This document shows, one piece after another, positions 16,359-25,300 of a stretch of DNA of 41,957 nt. Position numbers and translations under genes: made by a program. The notes beneath the pieces were generated by a model that was not told the origin of the DNA, made no database searches, and saw only the letters and a list, made by a program, of their open reading frames with translations. This DNA comes from DAOTWP01 sp034435675 (GTDB lineage: Bacteria; Chloroflexota; Anaerolineae; Aggregatilineales; Phototrophicaceae): positions 1 through 41,957 of the forward strand of contig DAOTWP010000010.1 of assembly GCA_034435675.1 (NCBI GenBank), in the 5' to 3' direction. How positions within the stretch are numbered: the first letter of the stretch is position 1; each line of letters opens with the position of its first letter.

Positions 16359-19300
16359 ATGTTCAAGGCAGTCAGCCCGAAAGTTGACATCCAAAAACTC
16401 GAACGCGAACAACTGGACTTCTGGCGCGTCAACCGCATCTTTGAGCGCACGATGGAAGAGCGCAAAGGACGTCCAAAGTACGTGTTCTACGAAGGTCCGC
16501 CAACAGCCAATGGCAAACCAGGCACTCACCATGTTCTGGCGCGCGCCTTCAAGGATATGTTCCCGCGCTATAAGACCATGCGCGGGTATTATTCTCTGCG
16601 CCGGGGAGGCTGGGATACACACGGTCTGCCGGTGGAAATTGAGGTCGAGAAAGAACTCGGCATCAAGGTCAAAAGCGAAATCGAGGAGTACGGTGTCGCA
16701 GAGTTCAATGAGCGCTGTCGTGCCAGCGTCTTCCGGTACATCAGCGACTGGGAAAAACTGACCGAGCGTATCGCGTTCTGGGTTGACCTGAACGAAGCGT
16801 ATGTCACTTTCACCAATGACTACATCGAGAGTGTCTGGTGGATCCTCAAGCGTTTGTGGGAAAAAGGGCTGCTGTATCGCGGTTACAAGGTCGTACCCTA
16901 CAGCCCGACATCGGGCACACCGCTCAGCAGTCACGAGGTGTCACTCGGCTATAAGACCGTCGTGGATCCCAGCGTGTACGTCCGTTTTCCGCTGCGTGAC
17001 AAGCCGGGCGTGTATTTTCTGGCGTGGACCACGACCCCGTGGACGCTGCCCAGCAATGTAGCGCTGGCAGTGGCGGAAAATGTTGACTACGTGCAGGTGG
17101 AAGGTCCTGCGCCAGATGGCGAAGGCACCGAGAATCTAATCCTGGCAGAAGCGCGCCTGAGCAGCGTACTGCTCCAACCGGATCAGTATCGTGTGGTCAA
17201 ACGCTTTAAGGGCAGGGATTTGCTGGGACAGCACTACCACCCGCTGTATACCTTCATGCCTGTTGAGCAGGACTACGCTTACCTTGTGCCCGGCGATTTT
17301 GTCAGTACGGAAGATGGTTCGGGGATCGTGCATATCGCGCCTGCTTACGGTGCGGATGACATGGAGGTCGGTCAGAAATACGGACTGCCGGTAGTGCAGG
17401 CGGTCAATGAAACCGGGCGTTTTGTCGATTCCGCGGCGAAGTTCCGGGGAATGTGGTTCAAGGATGCGGATGGTGAAATCGTCAAGGATTTGACAGATCG
17501 CGGGCTGATGTACCGCCATCTGCAATATGAGCACGAGTATCCGCACAACTGGCGTGATGATACGCCGTTGATGTACTTCGCGCGCGAAACATGGTTTATT
17601 CGCACCACCGCATACAAGGACAAACTTATCGCGCTCAACCAAACGATCAACTGGGTGCCGGAGCATGTCAAGAACGGGCGCTTTGGTAACTGGCTGGATG
17701 AGCTGAAAGATTGGGCGCTTGGACGCGAACGCTACTGGGGCACACCGCTGCCCGTGTGGGTTGATGATCAGACAGGCGACATGCTCTGTGTAGGCAGCGT
17801 TGCCGAACTGAGCCAGCTTGCCGGGCGTGACCTGGGCGAACTGGATTTACATCGCCCCTATGTGGATGACATCACGTTCCCGAATCCCAATGGCACCGGT
17901 GGAACGATGCGTCGCGTGAAAGAACTGATCGATGTTTGGTTCGATAGCGGTGCGATGCCAGTGGCGCAGTGGGGCTATCCACACAAGAATCAGGCGGAAT
18001 TCAAGGAGCAGTTCCCAGCAGATTATATCTGCGAAGCTGTGGATCAGACACGCGGCTGGTTTTACAGCCTGCATGCTATCGCCGGGCTGTTGTTCGAGAC
18101 TGTTGCCTATAAAAACGTGATCTGTCTGGGGCACATTCTGGACAGCGATGGCGCCAAAATGTCCAAGTCTAAAGGCAATGCCGTCGATCCCTGGTCGGTG
18201 CTTGACCAGCACGGCGCAGATGCCTTTCGCTGGTACATGTATACCGCAAGTCCGCCCGGTGAATCGCGGCGTTTCTCGGTGGATCTGGTCGGCGATGTAG
18301 TCAAGAAGTTCTGGTCAACACTGTGGAACACGTACAGCTTCTTTGTCACCTATGCCAACGTTGATGGCTGGACACCTGCCGCCGCTGCGCCGCCGGTTGG
18401 CGAACGTGACCCGCTGGACCAATGGGTGCTGGCGGCGCTGCACCAGCTTGTTAAGGATGTTACCGTCGCCTACGACAACTATGACGTGCCCGGCGCAACC
18501 CGCCCGGTGCAGGCTTTTGTCGAAGCGCTGAGCAACTGGTATGTGCGCCTTAGCCGCCGCCGCTTCTGGAAAGCGGAAAACGATGCGGAAAAGCTGGGAG
18601 CGTATGCGACGCTGTACGAATGTCTGGTGACTGTCGCTAAGCTAATCGCCCCGGCAATGCCATTCCTCAGTGATGCGCTGTATCGCAACCTCGTCGCCAG
18701 CCTGGACGAATCGCAGGCGCCAAGTGTGCATATGGCAATGTGGCCTGAGGTGAACGAGGCTGCGCTCAACCCCACTGCCCTCGACGAGATGGCACTGGTG
18801 CAGCGGCTGGTCAGCCTGGGACTGGCGGCGCGGCAGGCGGCAAAGATCCGCGTGCGCCAACCGCTGCTCAAGGTTGAGTTTGCGCTGCGGGAGGGGGTTA
18901 ACCCAGCACTGTTGGGCAAATATGCCGAGCTAATGATGGGCGAACTGAATGTCAAGGCGATTGGCACGACAACCGTCGGCGCAGCAGCGGCGCTGGTGCA
19001 AACACGCTACGAAGTCAAGCCGTATCCCAAGCAGCTTGGGCAGAAATATGGCAATCTGCTGCCGAAAATTCAGGCAGTGCTAAAAGCCGCCGATGCCGCG
19101 CAGATCACACAGTTCGCGCAGGTATGGCTGCGCGAGGAAACGGTCACGCTGGATGTTGAAGGACAGGCGCTGGAGATTGCGCCTGGTGATGTCGAGGTGA
19201 AGGTTTTCCGCGACGTTGCCGCGGGCGTGGGCGTTGCCGATGAAAGCGGTTTCTGGGCGGTGGTGGATACTACGCTGACCGAGGATTTGCTGCTCGAAGG

Positions 19301-19586
19301 GCTGGCGCGTGAAGTGGTGCGTCGTGTGCAGAATGCGCGGAAAGAGGCAAATTTCGATGTCGCTGACAACATTGAGATGGTCTACAGCGCTAGCGAACGG
19401 CTGGCAGTGGCAATCGAGCGCTTTAGCGACTATATCAGCGCTGAGACGCTTGCTGTCACGCTGAAGACGGGGGATGTAGTGGACGACGGGTATCATCGGG
19501 AGGAATTCCTGCCCCATGACGACCCCAAGAAGGACAACTCGGTGATCGGCGAGCGCCTGTCGGTGGCAATCCGCCGGGCGGAGTAG
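16359..19586 (+). CDS. ileS: Isoleucyl-tRNA synthetase (long, eukaryote-like type)
   Basis: This 1075-residue class I synthetase charges tRNA(Ile) with isoleucine using ATP. The HIGH-type signature is PGTHHVLAR (54-62) after YEGPPTANGK, and KMSKS is at 600-604 followed by KGNAVDPW. GGWDTHGLPVE and WTTTPWTLPSN belong to the catalytic core and editing (CP1) domain. The C-terminus from about 680 is the anticodon-binding part with a long extension, as in the type-2 IleS, many of which resist mupirocin. The final zinc-finger module of the E. coli type is not evident. The leader may regulate it and a strong terminator follows. Confidence 0.96.
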   Translation: MFKAVSPKVDIQKLEREQLDFWRVNRIFERTMEERKGRPKYVFYEGPPTANGKPGTHHVLARAFKDMFPRYKTMRGYYSLRRGGWDTHGLPVEIEVEKELGIKVKSEIEEYGVAEFNERCRASVFRYISDWEKLTERIAFWVDLNEAYVTFTNDYIESVWWILKRLWEKGLLYRGYKVVPYSPTSGTPLSSHEVSLGYKTVVDPSVYVRFPLRDKPGVYFLAWTTTPWTLPSNVALAVAENVDYVQVEGPAPDGEGTENLILAEARLSSVLLQPDQYRVVKRFKGRDLLGQHYHPLYTFMPVEQDYAYLVPGDFVSTEDGSGIVHIAPAYGADDMEVGQKYGLPVVQAVNETGRFVDSAAKFRGMWFKDADGEIVKDLTDRGLMYRHLQYEHEYPHNWRDDTPLMYFARETWFIRTTAYKDKLIALNQTINWVPEHVKNGRFGNWLDELKDWALGRERYWGTPLPVWVDDQTGDMLCVGSVAELSQLAGRDLGELDLHRPYVDDITFPNPNGTGGTMRRVKELIDVWFDSGAMPVAQWGYPHKNQAEFKEQFPADYICEAVDQTRGWFYSLHAIAGLLFETVAYKNVICLGHILDSDGAKMSKSKGNAVDPWSVLDQHGADAFRWYMYTASPPGESRRFSVDLVGDVVKKFWSTLWNTYSFFVTYANVDGWTPAAAAPPVGERDPLDQWVLAALHQLVKDVTVAYDNYDVPGATRPVQAFVEALSNWYVRLSRRRFWKAENDAEKLGAYATLYECLVTVAKLIAPAMPFLSDALYRNLVASLDESQAPSVHMAMWPEVNEAALNPTALDEMALVQRLVSLGLAARQAAKIRVRQPLLKVEFALREGVNPALLGKYAELMMGELNVKAIGTTTVGAAAALVQTRYEVKPYPKQLGQKYGNLLPKIQAVLKAADAAQITQFAQVWLREETVTLDVEGQALEIAPGDVEVKVFRDVAAGVGVADESGFWAVVDTTLTEDLLLEGLAREVVRRVQNARKEANFDVADNIEMVYSASERLAVAIERFSDYISAETLAVTLKTGDVVDDGYHREEFLPHDDPKKDNSVIGERLSVAIRRAE

Positions 19587-19629
19587 ACGCCTCAACCGCT
19601 TGCGCTGTGCATTTTTGCCAATAAAGGTT

Positions 19630-19673
19630 AACAGGGTAGACGCGAAAACAGGCGTCTGCCCTGTTTCTTTTGT
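19630..19673 (+). terminator. Intrinsic terminator of ileS
   Basis: AACAGGGTAGACGC (19630-19643) pairs with GCGTCTGCCCTGTT (19652-19665) over 14 positions with a single G-U, closing an 8-base loop. TTTCTTTTG follows directly. It lies about 45 bases after the ileS stop and is one of the strongest terminators in the window. Confidence 0.88.
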
Positions 19674-19792
19674 GCGCTTTTGCTGTATATTATGGGTGTT
19701 CACCAAAAGCTGGCGTGGAGCGTTGTCCAAAATGTGCATAGGTTTGCACTCTAACACACTCTACAATCCATGCATCCTGTGGAAAAGTGTCC

Positions 19793-21439
19793 ATGAACGA
19801 CAAAAATACCGCTACACTTCAGGCATTATTACAGTTTGCGCTGCCACTGGGCACTACCCTGCTCAACGGGTCTGCGGATACCGCCATTAGCTGGGCGGTG
19901 ACGGTGCGGGCACAGCCACCCGCCTTCCCGGAGCTTTACGGCGGCGAACTTGCACTCGTCTCGATCGACATCCTGCGCGGTTACGACAGCCGTATTACGC
20001 TCGCCGAAGTGATACAGCATATCGCCGAAGCCGGTGTTGCGGCGGTTGCTGCCAAAGACGACATTTCACAGACTGCGATTACTGCCGCAAATGAGCGCGG
20101 TATCAGTCTGCTGGCGCTGCCCGATGAAAGCAATATGCCCGCTGTTGAACGTGCCGTCAACACGCTGATTGTGAACCACACCGCACAGATGACACAGCGT
20201 GCGATGGAGATTCAGCGCCAGCTCTCGCGCCTGTCTGCCGAAAACCGCGATCTCAACAGTCTGCTGCAAATCATGTCCCGTGCGACTAACAAGCCGGTCG
20301 TCATCCACGATGATGCCGGGGTGATGATGGCGCAGGTGTACCCCAATCTGGCGCGCCGGGGGGGTACGGGCGGGCGTTCGCTGCTGCAAAGTGTACCCTA
20401 CAGCGCCTTTCAGAACTGGCTTGATAAGGATGCCCCCACTGCACAGGGCACAATTGTCGCCAGCCCGATCGGGTTTACTACAGTGCTGAAGGTCGAGAAG
20501 CGCGTTGCCGGGTATCTGTCCATTGTGGATCAGGATGACCATCTGGATGATTTTGACCGCTTGATTCTGACCTACGGGGGTGATGTCTGCGCTATCGAAC
20601 TGGCAAAGAACCGCGCCATCGCCTCTGCTGTTGAGCAGGCGCGCGGGGACTGGGTGCAGATGTGGCTGAGCGGCACCCCGGCGGATGATGATCTGATGGC
20701 AACACGGGCAGGGCAGTCCGGGTTCGAAATTAACTCTGAGTATATGGTGGCGGTTTATCGCGCTACCACCGAGACAGGCACGGCACTGCCGCTGGAAGCG
20801 CTGATTCCGCTGGTACGCGATGATATCTCACGCCGCCAGCTTAACGGCGCGGTGGGACAGTATGTGGATGTGATTGTCGCGCTTTATCCGGTGAGCGCTG
20901 CAACGAACATCCCGCGTATTCGCGAAATGGTCGAGGATGTGCGCACGCAGCTTGCCACACGCACCCCCAGCGGTGTGGTTGCGGCGGGCATCAGCCGCCC
21001 CGCGCGTGGGCTGTCCGCCCTGCGCGAGACCTACCGCGAAGCAAAGGACGCCATGAGCATTGCCCAGGAACTGGGCGAACGCGAAAAAACGACCTACTAT
21101 GGCGACCTGAAACTGTATCAACTGCTGTTGGCGCTCAAGGATCGCAGCCTCGAACACCTGCGGCGCTTTTATGGGCAAACGCTGGAACCGCTGGTGGATC
21201 ATGACGAACGCAAACAGGGCGACCTGATTCGCACGCTGAACGGTTTCTTTGAGGCAAACGGCAATCTGGCAAAAGCCGCCACCGATCTGGATGTCCACCG
21301 CAATACGCTGGTATACCGGTTGGAACGGATCAGTGACTTGACCGGGCTGGATCTGAACGATGCCGATAACCGCTTGATCCTGCATCTGGCGCTCAAAATT
21401 CAGCGCGTGCTGGCGACCCTGCCAGAACACATCCGTTAA
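19793..21439 (+). CDS. PucR-family transcriptional regulator
   Basis: The 548-residue product matches the PucR/CdaR plan. An N-terminal PucR domain (about 5-125, with SWAVTVRAQPPAFPELYGGE) is followed by a helical linker (about 130-165), a GAF-like region (about 165-285) and a GGDEF-like CdaR domain (about 300-420). The C-terminal PucR helix-turn-helix (about 485-545) contains FEANGNLAKAATDLDVHRNT and LVYRLERI. PucR regulators activate purine catabolism or related nitrogen genes; the target here is unknown. ATG 19793 has GGAAAAG 5 bases upstream; GTG 19787 is an in-frame alternative. It sits just before the ammonium-sensor cassette, with its own terminator between. Confidence 0.9.
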   Translation: MNDKNTATLQALLQFALPLGTTLLNGSADTAISWAVTVRAQPPAFPELYGGELALVSIDILRGYDSRITLAEVIQHIAEAGVAAVAAKDDISQTAITAANERGISLLALPDESNMPAVERAVNTLIVNHTAQMTQRAMEIQRQLSRLSAENRDLNSLLQIMSRATNKPVVIHDDAGVMMAQVYPNLARRGGTGGRSLLQSVPYSAFQNWLDKDAPTAQGTIVASPIGFTTVLKVEKRVAGYLSIVDQDDHLDDFDRLILTYGGDVCAIELAKNRAIASAVEQARGDWVQMWLSGTPADDDLMATRAGQSGFEINSEYMVAVYRATTETGTALPLEALIPLVRDDISRRQLNGAVGQYVDVIVALYPVSAATNIPRIREMVEDVRTQLATRTPSGVVAAGISRPARGLSALRETYREAKDAMSIAQELGEREKTTYYGDLKLYQLLLALKDRSLEHLRRFYGQTLEPLVDHDERKQGDLIRTLNGFFEANGNLAKAATDLDVHRNTLVYRLERISDLTGLDLNDADNRLILHLALKIQRVLATLPEHIR

Positions 21440-21474
21440 CTTGCTGCGTTCTGGATACCCGGAACGCTGCCCGG

Positions 21475-21507
21475 CCGGACCAAACGCGACGTTTCGCCCG
21501 GTTTTTG
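21475..21507 (+). terminator. Intrinsic terminator of the PucR-type gene
   Basis: CCGG (21475-21478) and CCGG (21498-21501) close an outer stem around AAACG-CGA-CGTTT (21482-21494), with a small internal loop. TTTTTG follows at 21502. A second small hairpin, GCGTTC/GAACGC, lies just before it at 21446-21467. Confidence 0.65.
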
Positions 21508-21767
21508 TTGTTATGCTGTAGATGAATGCCCTGCCGTGCAGACCGCCGCGCAGACGGGGTCAATCTGTGCTACTATGGACACAGTTCTGGCAAGAACCCC
21601 GTGCGTAAAACCGAGTCGGGGATTGATCTTTGGCGAACGCCTGAGGCTCAATCACCAGGCTCGCGTTCAAACTTTGTGATGCGGTACAGCAGCCTGTGGT
21701 ATCGTGGAAGGATAGCTGACTTGCCGGGTCGAATGCCTCTCATTTGTCCTGTGAAGGAGCCGCTGCT
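21508..21767 (+). promoter_or_regulatory. Gene-free region before the ammonium-sensor cassette
   Basis: The gap between the PucR-type gene and the response regulator is 328 bases, of which this part follows the terminator. TGCTACTAT at 21568-21576 is a possible extended -10 (TACTAT 21571-21576) without a good -35. AAGGAG (21753-21758) is the ribosome binding site for ATG 21768. I see no convincing gene, and no NtrC or sigma-54 (GG-N10-GC) promoter could be assigned. Confidence 0.3.
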
Positions 21768-22349
21768 ATGGGCGAAGATCATGGACTGGTACTGGTCGTT
21801 GATGACAACGAAATGAATCGCGATATGCTGGCGCGCCGCCTGAAACGCCAGAATCTTGATGTCGAACTGGCTGAAAACGGGCAGCGTGCGCTGGACCTGA
21901 TCCGCCAGAAGGCATTTGATCTGATCCTGCTCGATGTCATGATGCCGCAGATGAACGGATATGAGGTATTGGAATACCTCAAAGGACAGGATGCCTATCG
22001 CAGCATTCCGGTCATCATGATTTCGGCTGTGGACGATCTCGATAGTGTGGTCAAGTGTATCGAAATGGGCGCAGAGGACTATCTGTTCAAGCCGTTTAAC
22101 CCGGTGCTGCTCAAGGCGCGGGTGAGTGCCTCGCTGGATAAAAAGCGCCTGCGCGATCAAATGACTGGGGGTGCTGTGGCAGCGCTGCAAACACTGCTGG
22201 AGGAGCTTTCTGACATGAAACTCACTGTCAACCAGCTTGTTGCCGGAAGCGCTGGGGTGTTGAACGATGCTCAGGCGCAGTTGGTTGAAGCGCTTGATGC
22301 CAGCGTAGAGCGTATGACCCTGCGCCTGGCTGAACTTGGTATCCGCTAA
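21768..22349 (+). CDS. Response regulator with helical C-terminal tail
   Basis: The 193-residue protein has a complete receiver domain (about 5-125): acidic pair D12-D13, phosphoacceptor D56 in DLILLDVMMP, S86 and K108 in FKPF. The remaining 65-70 residues are helical and heptad-like (LQTLLEELSDMKLTVNQLV), probably a coiled coil for dimerisation. There is no DNA-binding or enzymatic output domain. ATG 21768 is chosen over earlier in-frame codons because AAGGAG lies 9 bases upstream. It starts the cassette; the Amt-kinase gene begins 26 bases after its stop. It is a likely phosphotransfer partner of that kinase (inference from position). Confidence 0.9.
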   Translation: MGEDHGLVLVVDDNEMNRDMLARRLKRQNLDVELAENGQRALDLIRQKAFDLILLDVMMPQMNGYEVLEYLKGQDAYRSIPVIMISAVDDLDSVVKCIEMGAEDYLFKPFNPVLLKARVSASLDKKRLRDQMTGGAVAALQTLLEELSDMKLTVNQLVAGSAGVLNDAQAQLVEALDASVERMTLRLAELGIR

Positions 22350-22375
22350 ACAATTAACTCTTTAAGGAAATCAGC

Positions 22376-25300
22376 ATGACATTAGGCGCGGATGCGATTA
22401 CGCAGCGAATTGACATTGTCTGGGTGCTGGTCTGTTCGGGGTTGGTCTTCTTGATGCAAGCCGGGTTCCTGTGTCTGGAAACCGGTTTGACCCGCAGCAA
22501 GAACAATATCAACGCGGCAATGAAAAATCTCGCTGACTTTTGTATTACAACAGTGATTTTTTGGGTGTTTGGGTTTGGAATAATGTTTGGGACTTCGCAG
22601 GGCGGGTTGATCGGCACCTCGGAGTTCGCCTTTGATTTTTCAATTGACCGTGCGCAGCTTTTTGCCTTCTTCTTTTTTCAGGTGATGTTTTGTGGCACGG
22701 CAGTCACCATTCTGGCTGGCGCAGTTGCAGAACGCATGCGCTTTCCCGGCTATTTGCTGGCAGCGTTAGTCGGGTCGGCGCTGATTTACCCTATCTTTGG
22801 GCACTGGGCATGGAACACCAATGACCGTATTTTGGGTGATCCGACTGGCTGGCTGAACGCGCGCGGGTTTGTGGACTTCGCCGGGTCCAGCGTGGTCCAC
22901 AGCGTCGGTGGTTGGATTTCACTGGCGATGCTGCTGATTCTGGGGGCACGCACAGGGCGCTTCCCGAAAGACGGTCCGCCGCGCAAAATTCCCGGCGCGA
23001 ATGTCCCACTGGCGACACTGGGCGTGTTTATCCTGTTTTTTGGCTGGTTTGGGTTCAATGCAGGCAGTACCTTGCAGGTGAACGATCAAGTGCCGCGCAT
23101 CATTGTCAATACGGTGATGGCGGCGTCAACCGGGATGGTCGCGACTCTGATTATTGGCTGGGGCGTGCGCCGCCGCGCGGAAATTGACCTGCTGATGAAC
23201 GGCATTCTGGCGGGGGCGGTTGCCGTGACCGCCAACTGTCACGCGGTTTCGCTCCCCTCTGCGGCTGTGATTGGTGCGATAGGCGGCGTGGTGATGCTGC
23301 TTGTGGATGCCCTGTTGATTCGCCTGCGGATTGATGATGCGGTTGGCGCAATACCGGTGCATCTTGGCGCGGGTATCTGGGGAACCCTTGCGGTAGGAAT
23401 TTTTGGCGATCCTGCGCTGCTGGGCACTGGTCTGGCAGCTCTTGATCAGATTGTGATTCAGCTTATTGGCATCATCGTGGCGGGCTTGTGGGCATTCGGC
23501 GTCACATATCTGTTGTTCCGCATTATCAACCGTTTTTACCCGCTGCGTGTGACTGTAGCTGACGAACAGATCGGTCTGAATGTCTCCGAACATGGGGCAA
23601 CCACAGAACTGCTTGACTTTTTCATGGTAATGGATGAGCAGAGCAAAACCGGCGACCTCAGCCTGCGCGTGCCGGTGGAACCTTTCACCGAGGTTGGGCA
23701 AATCGCGCAGCGTTATAACACCGTGATGGATGCACTGGAACAGGCGATAACACGCACCGAAGCGATTGTCCGCAGTGCGATGGACGGTATTATTACCTTT
23801 GCCAGAGATGCCCTCGCCATCATTGCCATGAATCCGTCCGCAGAAAAAATCTTCGGCTCGCCCGCCTCTCAACTCGTGGGCAGTCCTGTCACTTACCTGA
23901 TGGGCAGTTCCGACCAGCAGTCGCAGGATGCCGCCGTGCCGGTTTATCAGCACCTGTTCTCGCAGCTTGCGAATGCCAGTTTTACACACGAACTGGTGGG
24001 CGTCCGTGCGGATGGGTCGCTTTTCCCGATGGAAGTGCAGGTGACGGAAACGAACACCGCACGCGAGGCGTTCTATACCGGCACCTTCCGCGATATTACA
24101 GACCGTAAACAGGCGGCTGCCGCGCTGGAACGCAGCGAACGCTATTTCCGGCTGTTGATCGAAAACGCTACCGATCTGATCGCTATTCTGGGGCGCGATG
24201 GCACGATTCGCTATCTCAGCCCATCTATTCGGCGCATCCTGGGGTACGAGCCGGGCGAAATGCTGCGCGAGAACCTGACTGCTTTTATTCACCCGGACGA
24301 TTCAGCAGCATTCATCAATACCTTTGTGCGCACGGTTCAGCATCCCGGCATCGGACCGATGATCGAGTTCCGCATGCTGCACCGCGACGGGTCATGGCGC
24401 GCGATACAGGCAATTGGCAGCAATCTGCTGGATGAAACTGTTGTGTCCGGTGTGGTGATTAACTCGCGCGATGTTACCGAAGCGAAAGCTGCTGAAGCAG
24501 CGATCCGCCGCCAGAACGCTTATCTCGCCACGCTGCATGAAACCGCGCTGGCGCTGATGAATCGCCTTGATGTCAGCGATTTGCTGCGCGGCATCGTCAG
24601 CCGTGCGGCGCAAATGTCCGCGACTGAGCACGGGTACGTTTATCTGGTTGACGGCGATGAGGAAATCGAACTCAAAGTCGGTATTGGTACATTTGAATCC
24701 AGCACGGGCAACCGACTGCGGCGCGGTGAAGGGCTGGCAGGCACTGTGTGGGCGCGGAATGTTCCGCTGGTGATTGATGATTACAGCATATGGGCGGGAC
24801 GACTCGTTCGCCAGATGTACGACAGCCTGCGTGCGTCTGTCTGCGTGCCCCTGCAAAGCGGCGGACAGGCGATCGGGGTGATTGGCTTGTCGCATCTTGA
24901 TCCGGCGCTGCGCTTTGAAGATGATGCTGTCGCCCTGCTGGCGCGTTTCGCGGAACTGGCGTCGATTGCGCTGGATAATGCCCGGTTGTACAGCGCCGCC
25001 CAGCAGGAGATTCTGGAACGGATTCGCACGGAAGAGCAGTTGCAGGAAGCGAAGGAAGCCGCAGAAGCAGCGAACCATGCCAAGAGCGCGTTCCTTGCCA
25101 ACATGAGCCATGAACTGCGCACTCCGCTTAACGCTATCATCGGTTACAGTGAGATGCTCGAAGAAGAAGCCGACGATATGGGCTATGCGGATTTTGTGCC
25201 GGATTTGCGCAAAATCCAGTCAGCAGGCAAACATCTGCTTGATCTGATCAACAACATCCTTGATCTGTCCAAAATCGAGGCTGGTCGTATGGATTTGTAT

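Noticed and set aside
23126..24292. Open frame of 388 codons antisense to the Amt-kinase gene
   Set aside because: It lies opposite conserved Amt and PAS sequence, and its product has His/Gln/Arg-rich composition and no domain.
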